A stretch of 64,000 nucleotides of DNA from Rossellomorea aquimaris. Lineage in GTDB: Bacteria > Bacillota > Bacilli > Bacillales > Bacillaceae_B. The notes below the pieces were generated by a model. That model had not been told where the DNA came from and ran no database searches. It saw only the letters and a list, made by a program, of their open reading frames with translations. Location of the stretch: contig NZ_JXZC01000001.1 of assembly GCF_000935355.1 (NCBI RefSeq), positions 1,302,001 through 1,366,000 on the forward strand, given 5' to 3'. Positions 1 to 7,500 of the stretch are shown here, in pieces; within the stretch, counting starts at the first letter, position 1; each line of letters opens with the position of its first letter. A program made the position numbers and the translations under genes.

Positions 1-1069
1 ACCGGTTGTGGCCCTATTAATCAACCAATTTTCTTTGAATGAATTACATTCACACTCTTTAAAAGAATATTTTACAGAGTGTCAGAGCTGGTTTCAACGA
101 AAAGGTGGACTTTTTTACCTGCTTCCACTCTCAACCTTTGTTGGAGACCTCCCTGAAGGGATCGCATATCTCGATCAAGAATGGCAGTCCACAACGCTTC
201 CTGCTCCTCACGTCATTTACAATCGTTGTCATTCCCGGAAGGTAGAAAGAACCCCTTCCTACAAAAAAGCCCTTACCCGCTCTGAAGATCGCCAAATCCA
301 TGTTTTCAATTCTGGTTTTCTATCGAAAAACGATGTTTACAATGCATTGAAAGACAACCCGTCCCTAGCACATCACTTGCCCCAAACAATGCACGGAATC
401 GATTCATTGGAGAAAATGCTTTCCTTGAATAACGATGTGTTCGTTAAAGGGATAAACGGGAGCAAGGGACGTTACATCATGCGTATTCAAAAAAGAGATA
501 AAGGATTTATCATGTACCAAAATTCATTCTCCTCTCAGAGTCCACTTACTTTCCCAACTTACTCAGCTCTCTATAAACAAATTAGGTCCTGGTGTAGACC
601 TTCCTCTTATATCATTCAGGAAACCATTCCTTTCCTTACTGTGAAAGGTCAGCCATTGGACTTTCGGTTTCTATGTCATCTCAATGGGACAGAAAGCTGG
701 GAGATCGTCTCTTCTGTTGCACGTGTTGCATCACAGGATCAATTCGTGGCAAACGTCGATCAGGGGGGAAGCATTGAAAGACCTCTTTCCATCTTGCACA
801 CTGTTTTTCCACATAAGAAAAGCGTTGAGATTCTAACTGCCATGAAGGAATTATGTACGACTTCAGCCATGCTCCTTTCTGAGACTGTTGATGGCCACTA
901 CGCGGAGCTTGGCATTGATGTCGGCATCGATGAAAGCGGGAAGCCTTGGCTCATCGAAGTCAATTCCAAACCTTCTAAACGAACGTATCTGGAAAATGAC
1001 CGGACCCGTCCGTCGGTTAAAGCACTCTATGAATATAGCTTCACAAAATGGATGAACAAGGAGGATTAA
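1..1069 (+). CDS. YheC/YheD-family ATP-grasp protein, 5' end cut by window
   Basis: The frame is open to the left edge, so the true start may lie upstream; the first usable start codon is a GTG at 8, giving 353 residues. The C-terminal half carries ATP-grasp features: VFVKGINGSKGRYIM near residue 145, an LDFRFLCH strand near 218, and a metal-binding end GIDVGIDESGKPWLIEVNSKPS near 305-327. It belongs to the YheC/YheD family, which in B. subtilis is associated with the spore coat; the ligase substrate is unknown. First visible member of a four-gene tandem cluster; the next gene starts 4 nt after its stop and uses a ribosome binding site inside its last codons. Confidence 0.85.
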   Translation, partial: PVVALLINQFSLNELHSHSLKEYFTECQSWFQRKGGLFYLLPLSTFVGDLPEGIAYLDQEWQSTTLPAPHVIYNRCHSRKVERTPSYKKALTRSEDRQIHVFNSGFLSKNDVYNALKDNPSLAHHLPQTMHGIDSLEKMLSLNNDVFVKGINGSKGRYIMRIQKRDKGFIMYQNSFSSQSPLTFPTYSALYKQIRSWCRPSSYIIQETIPFLTVKGQPLDFRFLCHLNGTESWEIVSSVARVASQDQFVANVDQGGSIERPLSILHTVFPHKKSVEILTAMKELCTTSAMLLSETVDGHYAELGIDVGIDESGKPWLIEVNSKPSKRTYLENDRTRPSVKALYEYSFTKWMNKED

Positions 1070-1073
1070 AACG

Positions 1074-2162
1074 ATGAACCATTCAATGGGCATTATGACC
1101 CTGACTCCACAAGTAACGAACAGCTACTTTACTGAAATTGCGAAGCAATCCCTTTCTTATCCTATTGACCTGTATCTGTTCTCTCCCCAAGGAATATCTC
1201 CTTTACACGAAACGGTGGACGGATACTATTTCAATAAGGAGTCACAAACATGGGAAAATGAAGCCTTTGAAATCCCCGTATATATCTATGACCGTACGTA
1301 TTACCAGAAGGATATGCAGTCCCGTCAAGCAAAGGCCGTTGTTCAGTGGCTAAAAAACCAGAAGCAAATTCGATTTCTCGGCTATGGACTACCAAACAAA
1401 TGGCATCTATACGAAAAACTTAAAAAGACTTCTCTCTCCCCTTATATACCTGAAACGCACCTTGTGACCGATGGAATTCATTTATTAAATCTTCTTACCG
1501 AACATAAAGATATAATAATCAAACCAGTCGATGGGGCCCATGGATATGCCGTTTACCATCTCGTGATAAGCAAACAGGACATAGTCGTTCGAACAACAAA
1601 AAAGCAAGGGATCATGGAACAATCCTTTCCTAACAAAGAGATTTTTCTTAAGTGGCTGAACCGAATTCTTCAGAAGCACACATTCATTTGTCAAAAGCGC
1701 CTTCTCAACCTGACGAAAGACGATGCTCCTTTTGATCTTCGCATTCTTCTGAATAAAGACGCTTATGGAGAATGGAGAGAATTTCAGCGGGCGATCCGAG
1801 TAGGGGAAGAGAAAGGAATTCTGACCAATATCAGCCGGGGGGCTTCCTATAGATCATATAGTGATTGGAAGGCTATACAGGATTCTTCATGGGACTATAT
1901 TGAAGAAGAACTCACTGACATCCTCGAAGAAATGCCTTTAATACTGGAAGAACAGTTTTCATCTCTATTTGAAATTGGCGTGGATCTCATTATTGCAGAA
2001 GATGGATCACTGTGGATACTGGATATGAACTCAAAGCCGGGACATAAGGTAGTCGATGTATTAGGCCCTGAGAAGCTTTCTTCGTTATTTCGAGCTCCTT
2101 TAGATTACTGTGATTTCATGGCTTCCCAATGTCTCTCATCACTAAAACGAGGTGATTTCTAA
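1074..2162 (+). CDS. YheC/YheD-family ATP-grasp protein (second in cluster)
   Basis: A 362-residue paralogue of the preceding gene, close in length to B. subtilis YheC. The ATG at 1074 follows AAGGAGG at good distance. ATP-grasp signs are IIIKPVDGAHGYAVYHL near residue 143, FDLRILLNKDAYGEW near 222 and FEIGVDLIIAEDGSLWILDMNSKPG near 302-326. The last motif has D-M-N-S-K-P where neighbours have E-x-N-S-K-P, a conservative change at a Mg-binding position. The TAA stop overlaps the next ATG by 1 nt (TAATG), so translation is probably coupled. Spore-coat association is inferred from family only. Confidence 0.87.
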   Translation: MNHSMGIMTLTPQVTNSYFTEIAKQSLSYPIDLYLFSPQGISPLHETVDGYYFNKESQTWENEAFEIPVYIYDRTYYQKDMQSRQAKAVVQWLKNQKQIRFLGYGLPNKWHLYEKLKKTSLSPYIPETHLVTDGIHLLNLLTEHKDIIIKPVDGAHGYAVYHLVISKQDIVVRTTKKQGIMEQSFPNKEIFLKWLNRILQKHTFICQKRLLNLTKDDAPFDLRILLNKDAYGEWREFQRAIRVGEEKGILTNISRGASYRSYSDWKAIQDSSWDYIEEELTDILEEMPLILEEQFSSLFEIGVDLIIAEDGSLWILDMNSKPGHKVVDVLGPEKLSSLFRAPLDYCDFMASQCLSSLKRGDF

Positions 2163-3535
2163 TGCTTAAAACGTACAAAATAGAACAATTTCATGGTGAA
2201 GAAAGCATTCTCTATCTTCCCTCTGGTTTCAAGCTGGAGGGAAAAACGCTCCCTCATACAGTGATCCTTGGAACAGCAAGGCAAGCCGCCGAATGTAAGC
2301 GTCATCCGAACGGACGTAACGTGATAGGCATTAGCTCGGGTTTAGCTGCGAAGATACATCTTCCTTCTAAAGTAAAGTCCCTTTCACTCTTGTGTAAAGA
2401 AGATTGTCTATATGCAGGAGTGCTCATAGGAATATTCACCTCTGGATTCACAAGCTTTCGCTTAAGTCCCATAGGTGAGCGTTCCCATTTTTTCAAAAAG
2501 CTCTTATCTGTCCAATCATCCCTGGGAGTCATTCCCTTTGTGTTCGGGGAGCGGCATATTGATTGGGAGAACGGACTCGTAAAGGGTTATTTTCACTTTG
2601 GAGAAGGATGGGAAATCGAGGAGATCCCTTTTCCCAATGTCATTTATGACAGACTGCCAAACCGCCGCAGCGAAAAAAGGAAAACGTATCAGAGTCTCAA
2701 AGAGAGGCTGCAGAGGGAGTACGGTATTCCCTGGTACAATCCAGGGTTCTTTAATAAGCTTGATTTGTTTGAACGACTGGAAAACGATTCTTCTGTCCAG
2801 CATTTCCTCCCAGAAACACATCCTTTTCAATCATTCGATGAGATTGAACGCATGCTTGCCAACTACCAGCATATTTACTTAAAACCCAGAAATGGCAGCC
2901 TGGGTAACGGCATTCACAAGATTACGTATAGCCGCTCAACCCAGGAGTATTATTGCAGGTTCAGAGATCAAGATCACAAAAACCGCTTACTGAAATTCAA
3001 AACCCTGGAGCAGCTTGTCAATACGGTGTTTAAACATCGAAACCTTGACACCTTTATCGTTCAACAAGGGATTTCCTTATTGCAGGAAAACAATCGTCCA
3101 ATCGACTTCCGGGTGCATACGAACAAAGATGAAGAAGGTGCCTGGCAGGTAAGCGCTATGGCTGGAAAAGTTGCCGGATCCGGGAGTGTGACAACCCATG
3201 CCAATAACGGAGGAGAAGTAAAGATTCTATCCGAGCTGTTTACAGATGAAGCGGATCGACAATGTATTGAAGATGCACTTAAGGATGCTGCTTTAAAACT
3301 TTCTCTTGCCATCGAACGAAATCTGGAAGGATATATTGGAGAAATCGGCTTTGACTTCGGAGTGGACGAAAATCACCGTATTTGGATGTTCGAAGCAAAC
3401 TCTAAACCGGGAAGATCGATCTTTTCTCACCCACACCTTAAAAGCTTTGACTTATTAACAAGAAAACTCGCCTTATCATTCGGGATCTTCCTTACTCAGC
3501 AAAGCTTGAATCATCCCGAGGAAATGATTCCATGA
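2162..3535 (+). CDS. yheD: YheD-like ATP-grasp protein (third in cluster)
   Basis: 457 residues, the longest of the four paralogues and close to B. subtilis YheD (about 453). GAGGTGATTT lies just before the ATG. An N-terminal extension of roughly 120 residues precedes the segment IPFPNVIYDRLPNRRSEK shared with the paralogues. The ATP-grasp core is seen as IYLKPRNGSLGNGIHKI near residue 240, FRVHTNKDEEGAWQ near 318 and IGEIGFDFGVDENHRIW followed by FEANSKPGRS near 395-420. The next gene overlaps by 4 nt (ATGA). The orthologue name rests on length and neighbourhood (YheE follows at 5284). Confidence 0.85.
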   Translation: MLKTYKIEQFHGEESILYLPSGFKLEGKTLPHTVILGTARQAAECKRHPNGRNVIGISSGLAAKIHLPSKVKSLSLLCKEDCLYAGVLIGIFTSGFTSFRLSPIGERSHFFKKLLSVQSSLGVIPFVFGERHIDWENGLVKGYFHFGEGWEIEEIPFPNVIYDRLPNRRSEKRKTYQSLKERLQREYGIPWYNPGFFNKLDLFERLENDSSVQHFLPETHPFQSFDEIERMLANYQHIYLKPRNGSLGNGIHKITYSRSTQEYYCRFRDQDHKNRLLKFKTLEQLVNTVFKHRNLDTFIVQQGISLLQENNRPIDFRVHTNKDEEGAWQVSAMAGKVAGSGSVTTHANNGGEVKILSELFTDEADRQCIEDALKDAALKLSLAIERNLEGYIGEIGFDFGVDENHRIWMFEANSKPGRSIFSHPHLKSFDLLTRKLALSFGIFLTQQSLNHPEEMIP

Positions 3536-4719
3536 ATATCCTGTATGATCGGGTAAAGAAAACCTTTTTTCATGAAGAAAAATCCATTACAACATTTGGA
3601 TTTGCTAAGAATTCATTTCTTCTTTCTTCTAAAGATTCAAAGGACTGCTATCAATTTCCAATCATCTCCAAGCAAAAGAACATCCCGGCGATCCCGTTGA
3701 TCGGGATTGTCGCAAGTAAGGAAGAAAGCAATAAATACAAAGGGAACTTTGAATTATTCAGGGCAATCCAGCAAGACGTAGAACAGGCTGGGGGGATTTG
3801 CTTCGTCTTTTCCCCCCAGGATGTATTCGGAGAGACCATTTCGGGGATTATGTACAATCAGCCTTTGAACAAATGGGTAAAATGTATGTTCCCTGTTCCA
3901 AATGTCATTTACAATCGGGTACCCTCGAGGCATGCCGAGGAAAATCAAGCATATGAAAAGCTGATTCATTTCATCAATAAACACAAGATCCCCTTTTTCA
4001 ACCCTCATTTCTTTAATAAATGGAAAATTCACGAGCTTCTTTCCAGAAGCTTTGAACTCGCGCCTTACCTGCCTCAAACTGAACTTGTAGCAAATGAAGA
4101 GTCCTTTATCCGCTTCCTAAGAACTCATAAAAAAGTGTATGTGAAACACTCACTTGCCTCTCAAGGAAAAGGAATCAGACTCATTGAGATGGATTCCAAC
4201 GGACGTATTCTTTGCAAAAGCATCAAAAAAATGGAGAGGTTTATGAACGTATCCCGTCTACTTCAATCCTATAGCGAATGGTTTAAGAGTAATCAATGGA
4301 TCATGCAGGAAGCAGTTTCCTGTAAAACATTGCATGATCACCGCTATGACTTCCGGATTTTAGTTCTTCACACGGGAGAAGATTTTCGTTTAATAGGTAT
4401 CGGAGTCCGCATGTCCCAACGGCAGGAAGTCACAACTCATGTACCTACAGGAGGAAAGATCATTTCACTCAAAGAAGTGGCAGACGCTCAAACAAAAAAG
4501 GAGATCTCACTGATCGTTCAAGCATGTGGAGAGGAGCTGGCTAAATCCTTTGGGTACGTAGGAGAATTTTCTATCGACTTAGCTCCCAGGGAACAAGGGG
4601 GATTTGTATTATTTGAAATCAACTCAAAGCCCATGAGCTTTGATGAAGAAGAAATTGAAAGCAAACGGCGACAACAGCTAGTCCGCACATTTCTCACACT
4701 CAGCGCAAAAAATAACTAA
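3532..4719 (+). CDS. YheC/YheD-family ATP-grasp protein (fourth in cluster)
   Basis: 395 residues, last gene of the cluster and followed by a terminator. It shares VPNVIYNRVPSRHAEE near residue 124, KVYVKHSLASQGKGIRLIE near 202, YDFRILVLHTGEDFRL near 280 and GEFSIDLAPREQGGFVLFEINSKP near 345-370. These are the ATP-binding lysine, the central strand and the acidic metal-binding end of an ATP-grasp fold. It overlaps the preceding gene by 4 nt, so all four are probably one translationally coupled operon. The divergence between the paralogues argues for different substrates or partners rather than a recent amplification; that is inference. Confidence 0.86.
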   Translation: MNILYDRVKKTFFHEEKSITTFGFAKNSFLLSSKDSKDCYQFPIISKQKNIPAIPLIGIVASKEESNKYKGNFELFRAIQQDVEQAGGICFVFSPQDVFGETISGIMYNQPLNKWVKCMFPVPNVIYNRVPSRHAEENQAYEKLIHFINKHKIPFFNPHFFNKWKIHELLSRSFELAPYLPQTELVANEESFIRFLRTHKKVYVKHSLASQGKGIRLIEMDSNGRILCKSIKKMERFMNVSRLLQSYSEWFKSNQWIMQEAVSCKTLHDHRYDFRILVLHTGEDFRLIGIGVRMSQRQEVTTHVPTGGKIISLKEVADAQTKKEISLIVQACGEELAKSFGYVGEFSIDLAPREQGGFVLFEINSKPMSFDEEEIESKRRQQLVRTFLTLSAKNN

Positions 4720-4750
4720 GGTTGAATCCGGGCTGGTTCAACCTTTTTCA
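4718..4750 (+). terminator. Terminator of the ATP-grasp cluster
   Basis: Arms AAGGTTGAA and TTCAACCTT enclose a 10-nt loop and are followed by a T-rich run on the plus strand. The opposite gene ends at 4759, so it may act for both strands. Confidence 0.75.
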
Positions 4751-4758
4751 TTTTTTAT

Positions 4759-5157
4759 CTATCGCAATGAATTATAGATGGTAGAAAACCGCGTAGCATG
4801 TTCCATTTCATCTGTCATGGCAATAAACAGGGGCTTATATGCTTGTTGATTCGGAATCTCCATCAGCATGTCCCGGTAGAATTCTGCTGCCTCAAGTTCA
4901 TCCTTCAGTGCCCGCAGGACTCCTTCTTTAAAAGTAGTAAACCCCACCTTCTCTTTCTTATGCTCGTAATACTCTCCCGTTAATAAATAATGGAGGTATT
5001 GAAACATTTCATAATGCTCTTTTTCATCCTTCTGGGCATGATCGATAAACTCTACATATAATGGATTATTCGTCCGTCCTTTTAATTCTTTATAAAAATA
5101 ATAGGCTGTCCATTCATCGCTGATCGCCTTTTGCAAATCACGAATAAACGAATTCAT
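4759..5157 (-). CDS. Ferritin-like domain protein
   Basis: About 132 residues from an ATG at 5157 behind GGGGAGGGACGAAGA; a longer reading to 5220 has no such site. The protein is a predicted four-helix ferritin/rubrerythrin-type bundle. Helices carry di-iron style pairs: ISDEWTAYYFY, HAQKDEKEHYEMF, LKDELEAAEFYRDM and TDEMEHATRF, giving the E...ExxH pattern in both halves. The family binds iron or acts as a small oxidase; the substrate here is not evident. It stands alone between the ATP-grasp cluster and yheE, divergent from the latter. Confidence 0.75.
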   Translation of the reverse strand: MNSFIRDLQKAISDEWTAYYFYKELKGRTNNPLYVEFIDHAQKDEKEHYEMFQYLHYLLTGEYYEHKKEKVGFTTFKEGVLRALKDELEAAEFYRDMLMEIPNQQAYKPLFIAMTDEMEHATRFSTIYNSLR

Positions 5158-5283
5158 TCTTCGTCCCTCCCCTATCTCTTCAGTAAATTCTATTAGAGGA
5201 GAATTCCATTTATGATACATTTAACGACCAATCCTACACACCTTGGTTTAAAACGTTTACAATAATGATGGAGGTGATGAACA

Positions 5284-5493
5284 ATGATCCAACATTTTCA
5301 ATATAAAAATATGTTCGAAAATAAACAGCTGCCCGGCTGGACCTTTTCCTTTTATTTCAGCGGGTTGAAATACCAAGGGAATTACCATAAAGACGGCAGG
5401 GTTGAATGGACCGGTCCCACTCCACCAGTGGAGAAGGAAGAAATCCTTATAAAGCAAGTGCATGAACTAATGCTCTTCCATGTTTATGATTGA
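5284..5493 (+). CDS. yheE: YheE-family small protein (DUF5342)
   Basis: A 69-residue soluble protein of unknown function, recognised as YheE-like by FQYKNMFENKQLPGWTFSFY and the Y-x-G-x-Y-H-x-D-G-R-V-E-W-T-G pattern around residues 30-45. The ATG follows GGAGGTGATGAACA at good distance. In B. subtilis yheE follows yheC-yheD; here it is separated from the ATP-grasp genes only by the opposite-strand ferritin-like gene, which supports orthology of the neighbourhood. Confidence 0.8.
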   Translation: MIQHFQYKNMFENKQLPGWTFSFYFSGLKYQGNYHKDGRVEWTGPTPPVEKEEILIKQVHELMLFHVYD

Positions 5494-5590
5494 TAAAATT
5501 CACATAATGCACATGAAATAATAAATTATTTTGTTCATCATGAATAACTTCAGCCCCCTTTCCAAAACTAAAGAAAGGAGGCTGATGAGC

Positions 5591-5779
5591 ATGAAAAAGG
5601 ATAATAAAGACGATCAATTCCTTCCTGATACGAATTATGAAGGAAAAGAAAAAGCATTTCTCGATGTTGACCGCTTCATCAACGAAGGAATGTCCGGAGG
5701 TTCCGTCCACATGAGGGAAAACACCACCAACATCGAAGAAGCGGTAGAAATCACGGACTATGAAGAGCCGCCAAAATAG
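5591..5779 (+). CDS. Small acidic protein of unknown function
   Basis: 62 residues starting MKKDNKDDQF. Two in-frame ATGs (5585, 5591) follow AAAGGAGG; the second has the better 9-nt spacing. The protein is hydrophilic and acidic with no membrane segment. The stretch AFLDVDRFINEGMSGG, then TTNIEEAVEITDYEEPP, looks like a conserved Bacillaceae small protein but I cannot name its family. The stop codon lies at the edge of the first hairpin repeat, so its 3' UTR is repeat sequence. Confidence 0.6.
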   Translation: MKKDNKDDQFLPDTNYEGKEKAFLDVDRFINEGMSGGSVHMRENTTNIEEAVEITDYEEPPK

Positions 5780-5900
5780 AAAAGCGGAAGCGCCTCGTTC
5801 AGCCCCGACAAGCATAAGGCGGGCTTGCTGGAAAGGCGCTCTTTGCCTTTTTAGCAAGACTGACTTATGACCTCGAGGGGCTAGGCGCTGGAGCTGGACA
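5779..5900. repeat. Hairpin repeat copy R1
   Basis: A 122-bp element running from GAAAAGCGG to GGAGCTGGACA, with internal CATAAG and CTTATGACCTCGAG. The two halves pair: AGCGCC with GGCGCT, AGCCCC with GGGGCT, CATAAG with CTTATG, CTTGCT with AGCAAG, around a loop rich in GGCGCTCTTTGCC. The same boundary words recur in R2-R8 while the paired arms differ. Confidence 0.85.
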
Positions 5901-5904
5901 AATA

Positions 5905-6026
5905 GAAAAGCGGAGGGGGCTTGCCCAGAGGCGACAAGCATAAGACGAGAATGCCGGAAAGGCGCTCTTTGCCTTTTTGGCATTCTTGGCTTATGACCTC
6001 GAGCCTCTAGCCACCGGAGCTGGACA
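5905..6026. repeat. Hairpin repeat copy R2
   Basis: Same 122-bp length, ends and core words as R1, from which it is separated by 4 nt. Arms differ but still pair: AGAGG with CCTCT, CATAAG with CTTATG, AGAATGCC with GGCATTCT. Six more copies lie at 57694-58361. Confidence 0.85.
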
Positions 6027-6030
6027 ATAA

Positions 6031-6072
6031 AAAAAGCTGCCAAAAAGGATCTTGATCCTTCGGCAGCTTTTT
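6031..6072 (-). terminator. Terminator of the CstR-type regulator gene
   Basis: AAAAAGCTGCC and GGCAGCTTTTT form the outer stem, with AAGGATC and GATCCTT as a second stem inside. Runs of A and T on both sides allow termination in either direction. Confidence 0.8.
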
Positions 6073-6077
6073 ACTAT

Positions 6078-6338
6078 TTATCGACTTCTGACAAGCATAT
6101 TGACCGCTTCTTGAATGGCATCTTCTGCATTGATGCCTTCTTCTTCTGATTCGCGTATGCAAGCTTCCAGGTTTTTGGCTACAATGAGGCCGATTGTACG
6201 GTCTACGGCAGTACGTACGGCAGATAACTGAGTCACAACATCTTTGCAATGTTTTTCCTCTTCCATCATTTTCAAAACGCCGCGGACTTGTCCTTCAAGA
6301 CGCTTCATTCGATTCGTAACTTCTTTATTATATTCCAT
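6078..6338 (-). CDS. CsoR-family repressor, CstR/YrkD-like
   Basis: 86 residues from an ATG behind GAGGTGTCCAAA; a GTG three codons upstream is less likely. The all-helical CsoR/RcnR fold is recognised by NRMKRLEGQVRGVLKMM, then HCKDVVTQLSAVRTAVDRT, then a second cysteine in AKNLEACI. Copper-sensing CsoR has His at the position occupied here by Asn (NLEAC); the Asn-x-x-x-Cys form is typical of persulfide-sensing CstR. I infer a thiol-persulfide sensor. No rhodanese, TauE or copper transporter gene is adjacent, so its target is unknown. Confidence 0.8.
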   Translation of the reverse strand: MEYNKEVTNRMKRLEGQVRGVLKMMEEEKHCKDVVTQLSAVRTAVDRTIGLIVAKNLEACIRESEEEGINAEDAIQEAVNMLVRSR

Positions 6339-6486
6339 TTTGGACACCTCATAATGATTTATTCATTCTACAATAGTATTAAAATTAGTGAATTTTTGCA
6401 ATCATGCACCCTTTGATTACTCGAACTATTTCAGTACAATATCATTATAACCTTTTTTACTATAATAATGAACAAAGAGGGATGAC

Positions 6487-7404
6487 ATGTTTACACCTTT
6501 ACGTAAAAAATATCCTGCTGCAATTATTCAAGATCATTATCCAATCAACCTCGAAGCGACAAAGATTTGGTTTACAAATGATGCGGCTGATGAATACATA
6601 GGGATTGATAAAAGCGAGATCACTCAAGGGGAAATGGAGTTATTGCATTGCTTGTTCAAAGAGATTAAGAACCCATCTGGCCCCGGCAATGATTCTCCCC
6701 AATCTATGGAATGGTTCTCCTTTTTATTTAAGAACGGGCCATTCCCTTCAAATATAGCAGGAGAATTCCGTATCATTCAATTCTCCATGAAGGAAAGCTT
6801 GGACCAGCTTCTATTAAAAGAGGCGTTTCAACATCTTTTACCTCTCAACACGACTCTGGTATTACTAGATGACAATATGGGGTTACTCATAGAAGAGAAA
6901 AATGAATGGAATATGGATGAAGAGCAATTGCTGTCGATTTCACATGTGATTGAGTCGGACTTCTTTGTCAGTCTTTCATTTTTCATAGGTCAATTTCAAG
7001 TAATTGATTCATATTTCCCTCTCACTTTTAAATATGAGCAGGAGTTGTTTTCATTTTCCAGGACGGTTCAGAAGCAGTCATTTATTCAAACCGTAGTGAC
7101 GGTGCTGCCTGCATTCACCCTGCATCATTTACCTCAGGAGTGGAGAACACAGTTATTCTCGAAGGTTGCCGAAATCTTCAGGGAGGATGCTGAACTGATT
7201 TATACCGTAAAAGCTTTTCTCGAGAATCAATCAAATATCAGTCAAACAGCCAAGAAATTATTCATGCACCGAAACAGCGTCCAGTATCGAATTGATAAGT
7301 TTATTGAAAAGACCAATATTGATATTAAAACGTTTCAAGGCGGTATATTGGCTTATTTCGCCTGCTTGAACTTTCAATCTGACAACCTGCCTAAAAAGGA
7401 TTAA
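6487..7404 (+). CDS. PucR/CdaR-type helix-turn-helix regulator
   Basis: 305 residues, ATG behind GAGGGATGAC. The C-terminal 60 residues hold a PucR-type HTH: VKAFLENQSNISQTAKKLFMHRNSVQYRIDKF, the pattern of CdaR and PucR activators. The N-terminal 240 residues show no motif I can name and presumably sense a ligand or partner. It lies directly upstream of msmX on the same strand, about 96 nt away, so it may control that gene; that is inference. Confidence 0.75.
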   Translation: MFTPLRKKYPAAIIQDHYPINLEATKIWFTNDAADEYIGIDKSEITQGEMELLHCLFKEIKNPSGPGNDSPQSMEWFSFLFKNGPFPSNIAGEFRIIQFSMKESLDQLLLKEAFQHLLPLNTTLVLLDDNMGLLIEEKNEWNMDEEQLLSISHVIESDFFVSLSFFIGQFQVIDSYFPLTFKYEQELFSFSRTVQKQSFIQTVVTVLPAFTLHHLPQEWRTQLFSKVAEIFREDAELIYTVKAFLENQSNISQTAKKLFMHRNSVQYRIDKFIEKTNIDIKTFQGGILAYFACLNFQSDNLPKKD

Positions 7405-7466
7405 GGAACTTTGTGCAGGTTGACCATATCGTTTTGAATCCGCTTTCTCTACAATGAATCTATAGA

Positions 7467-7480
7467 TGAAAACGATTGCA
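7467..7480 (+). promoter_or_regulatory. Possible CcpA catabolite-responsive element
   Basis: The 14-mer TGAAAACGATTGCA matches the CRE consensus TGWAANCGNTNWCA at 13 of 14 positions. It lies just before the msmX ribosome binding site, where CcpA binding would block transcription. Carbon control of a sugar-import ATPase is sensible, but this is a sequence match only. Confidence 0.45.
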
Positions 7481-7500
7481 TTTCAAGGAGGAGAAAGAAG

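Noticed and set aside
5447..6043. Minus-strand open frame of 198 codons over yheE's end, the small acidic gene and repeats R1-R2
   Set aside because: Antisense to two better-supported genes and made largely of repeat sequence similar to the spurious frame at 57659-58360.
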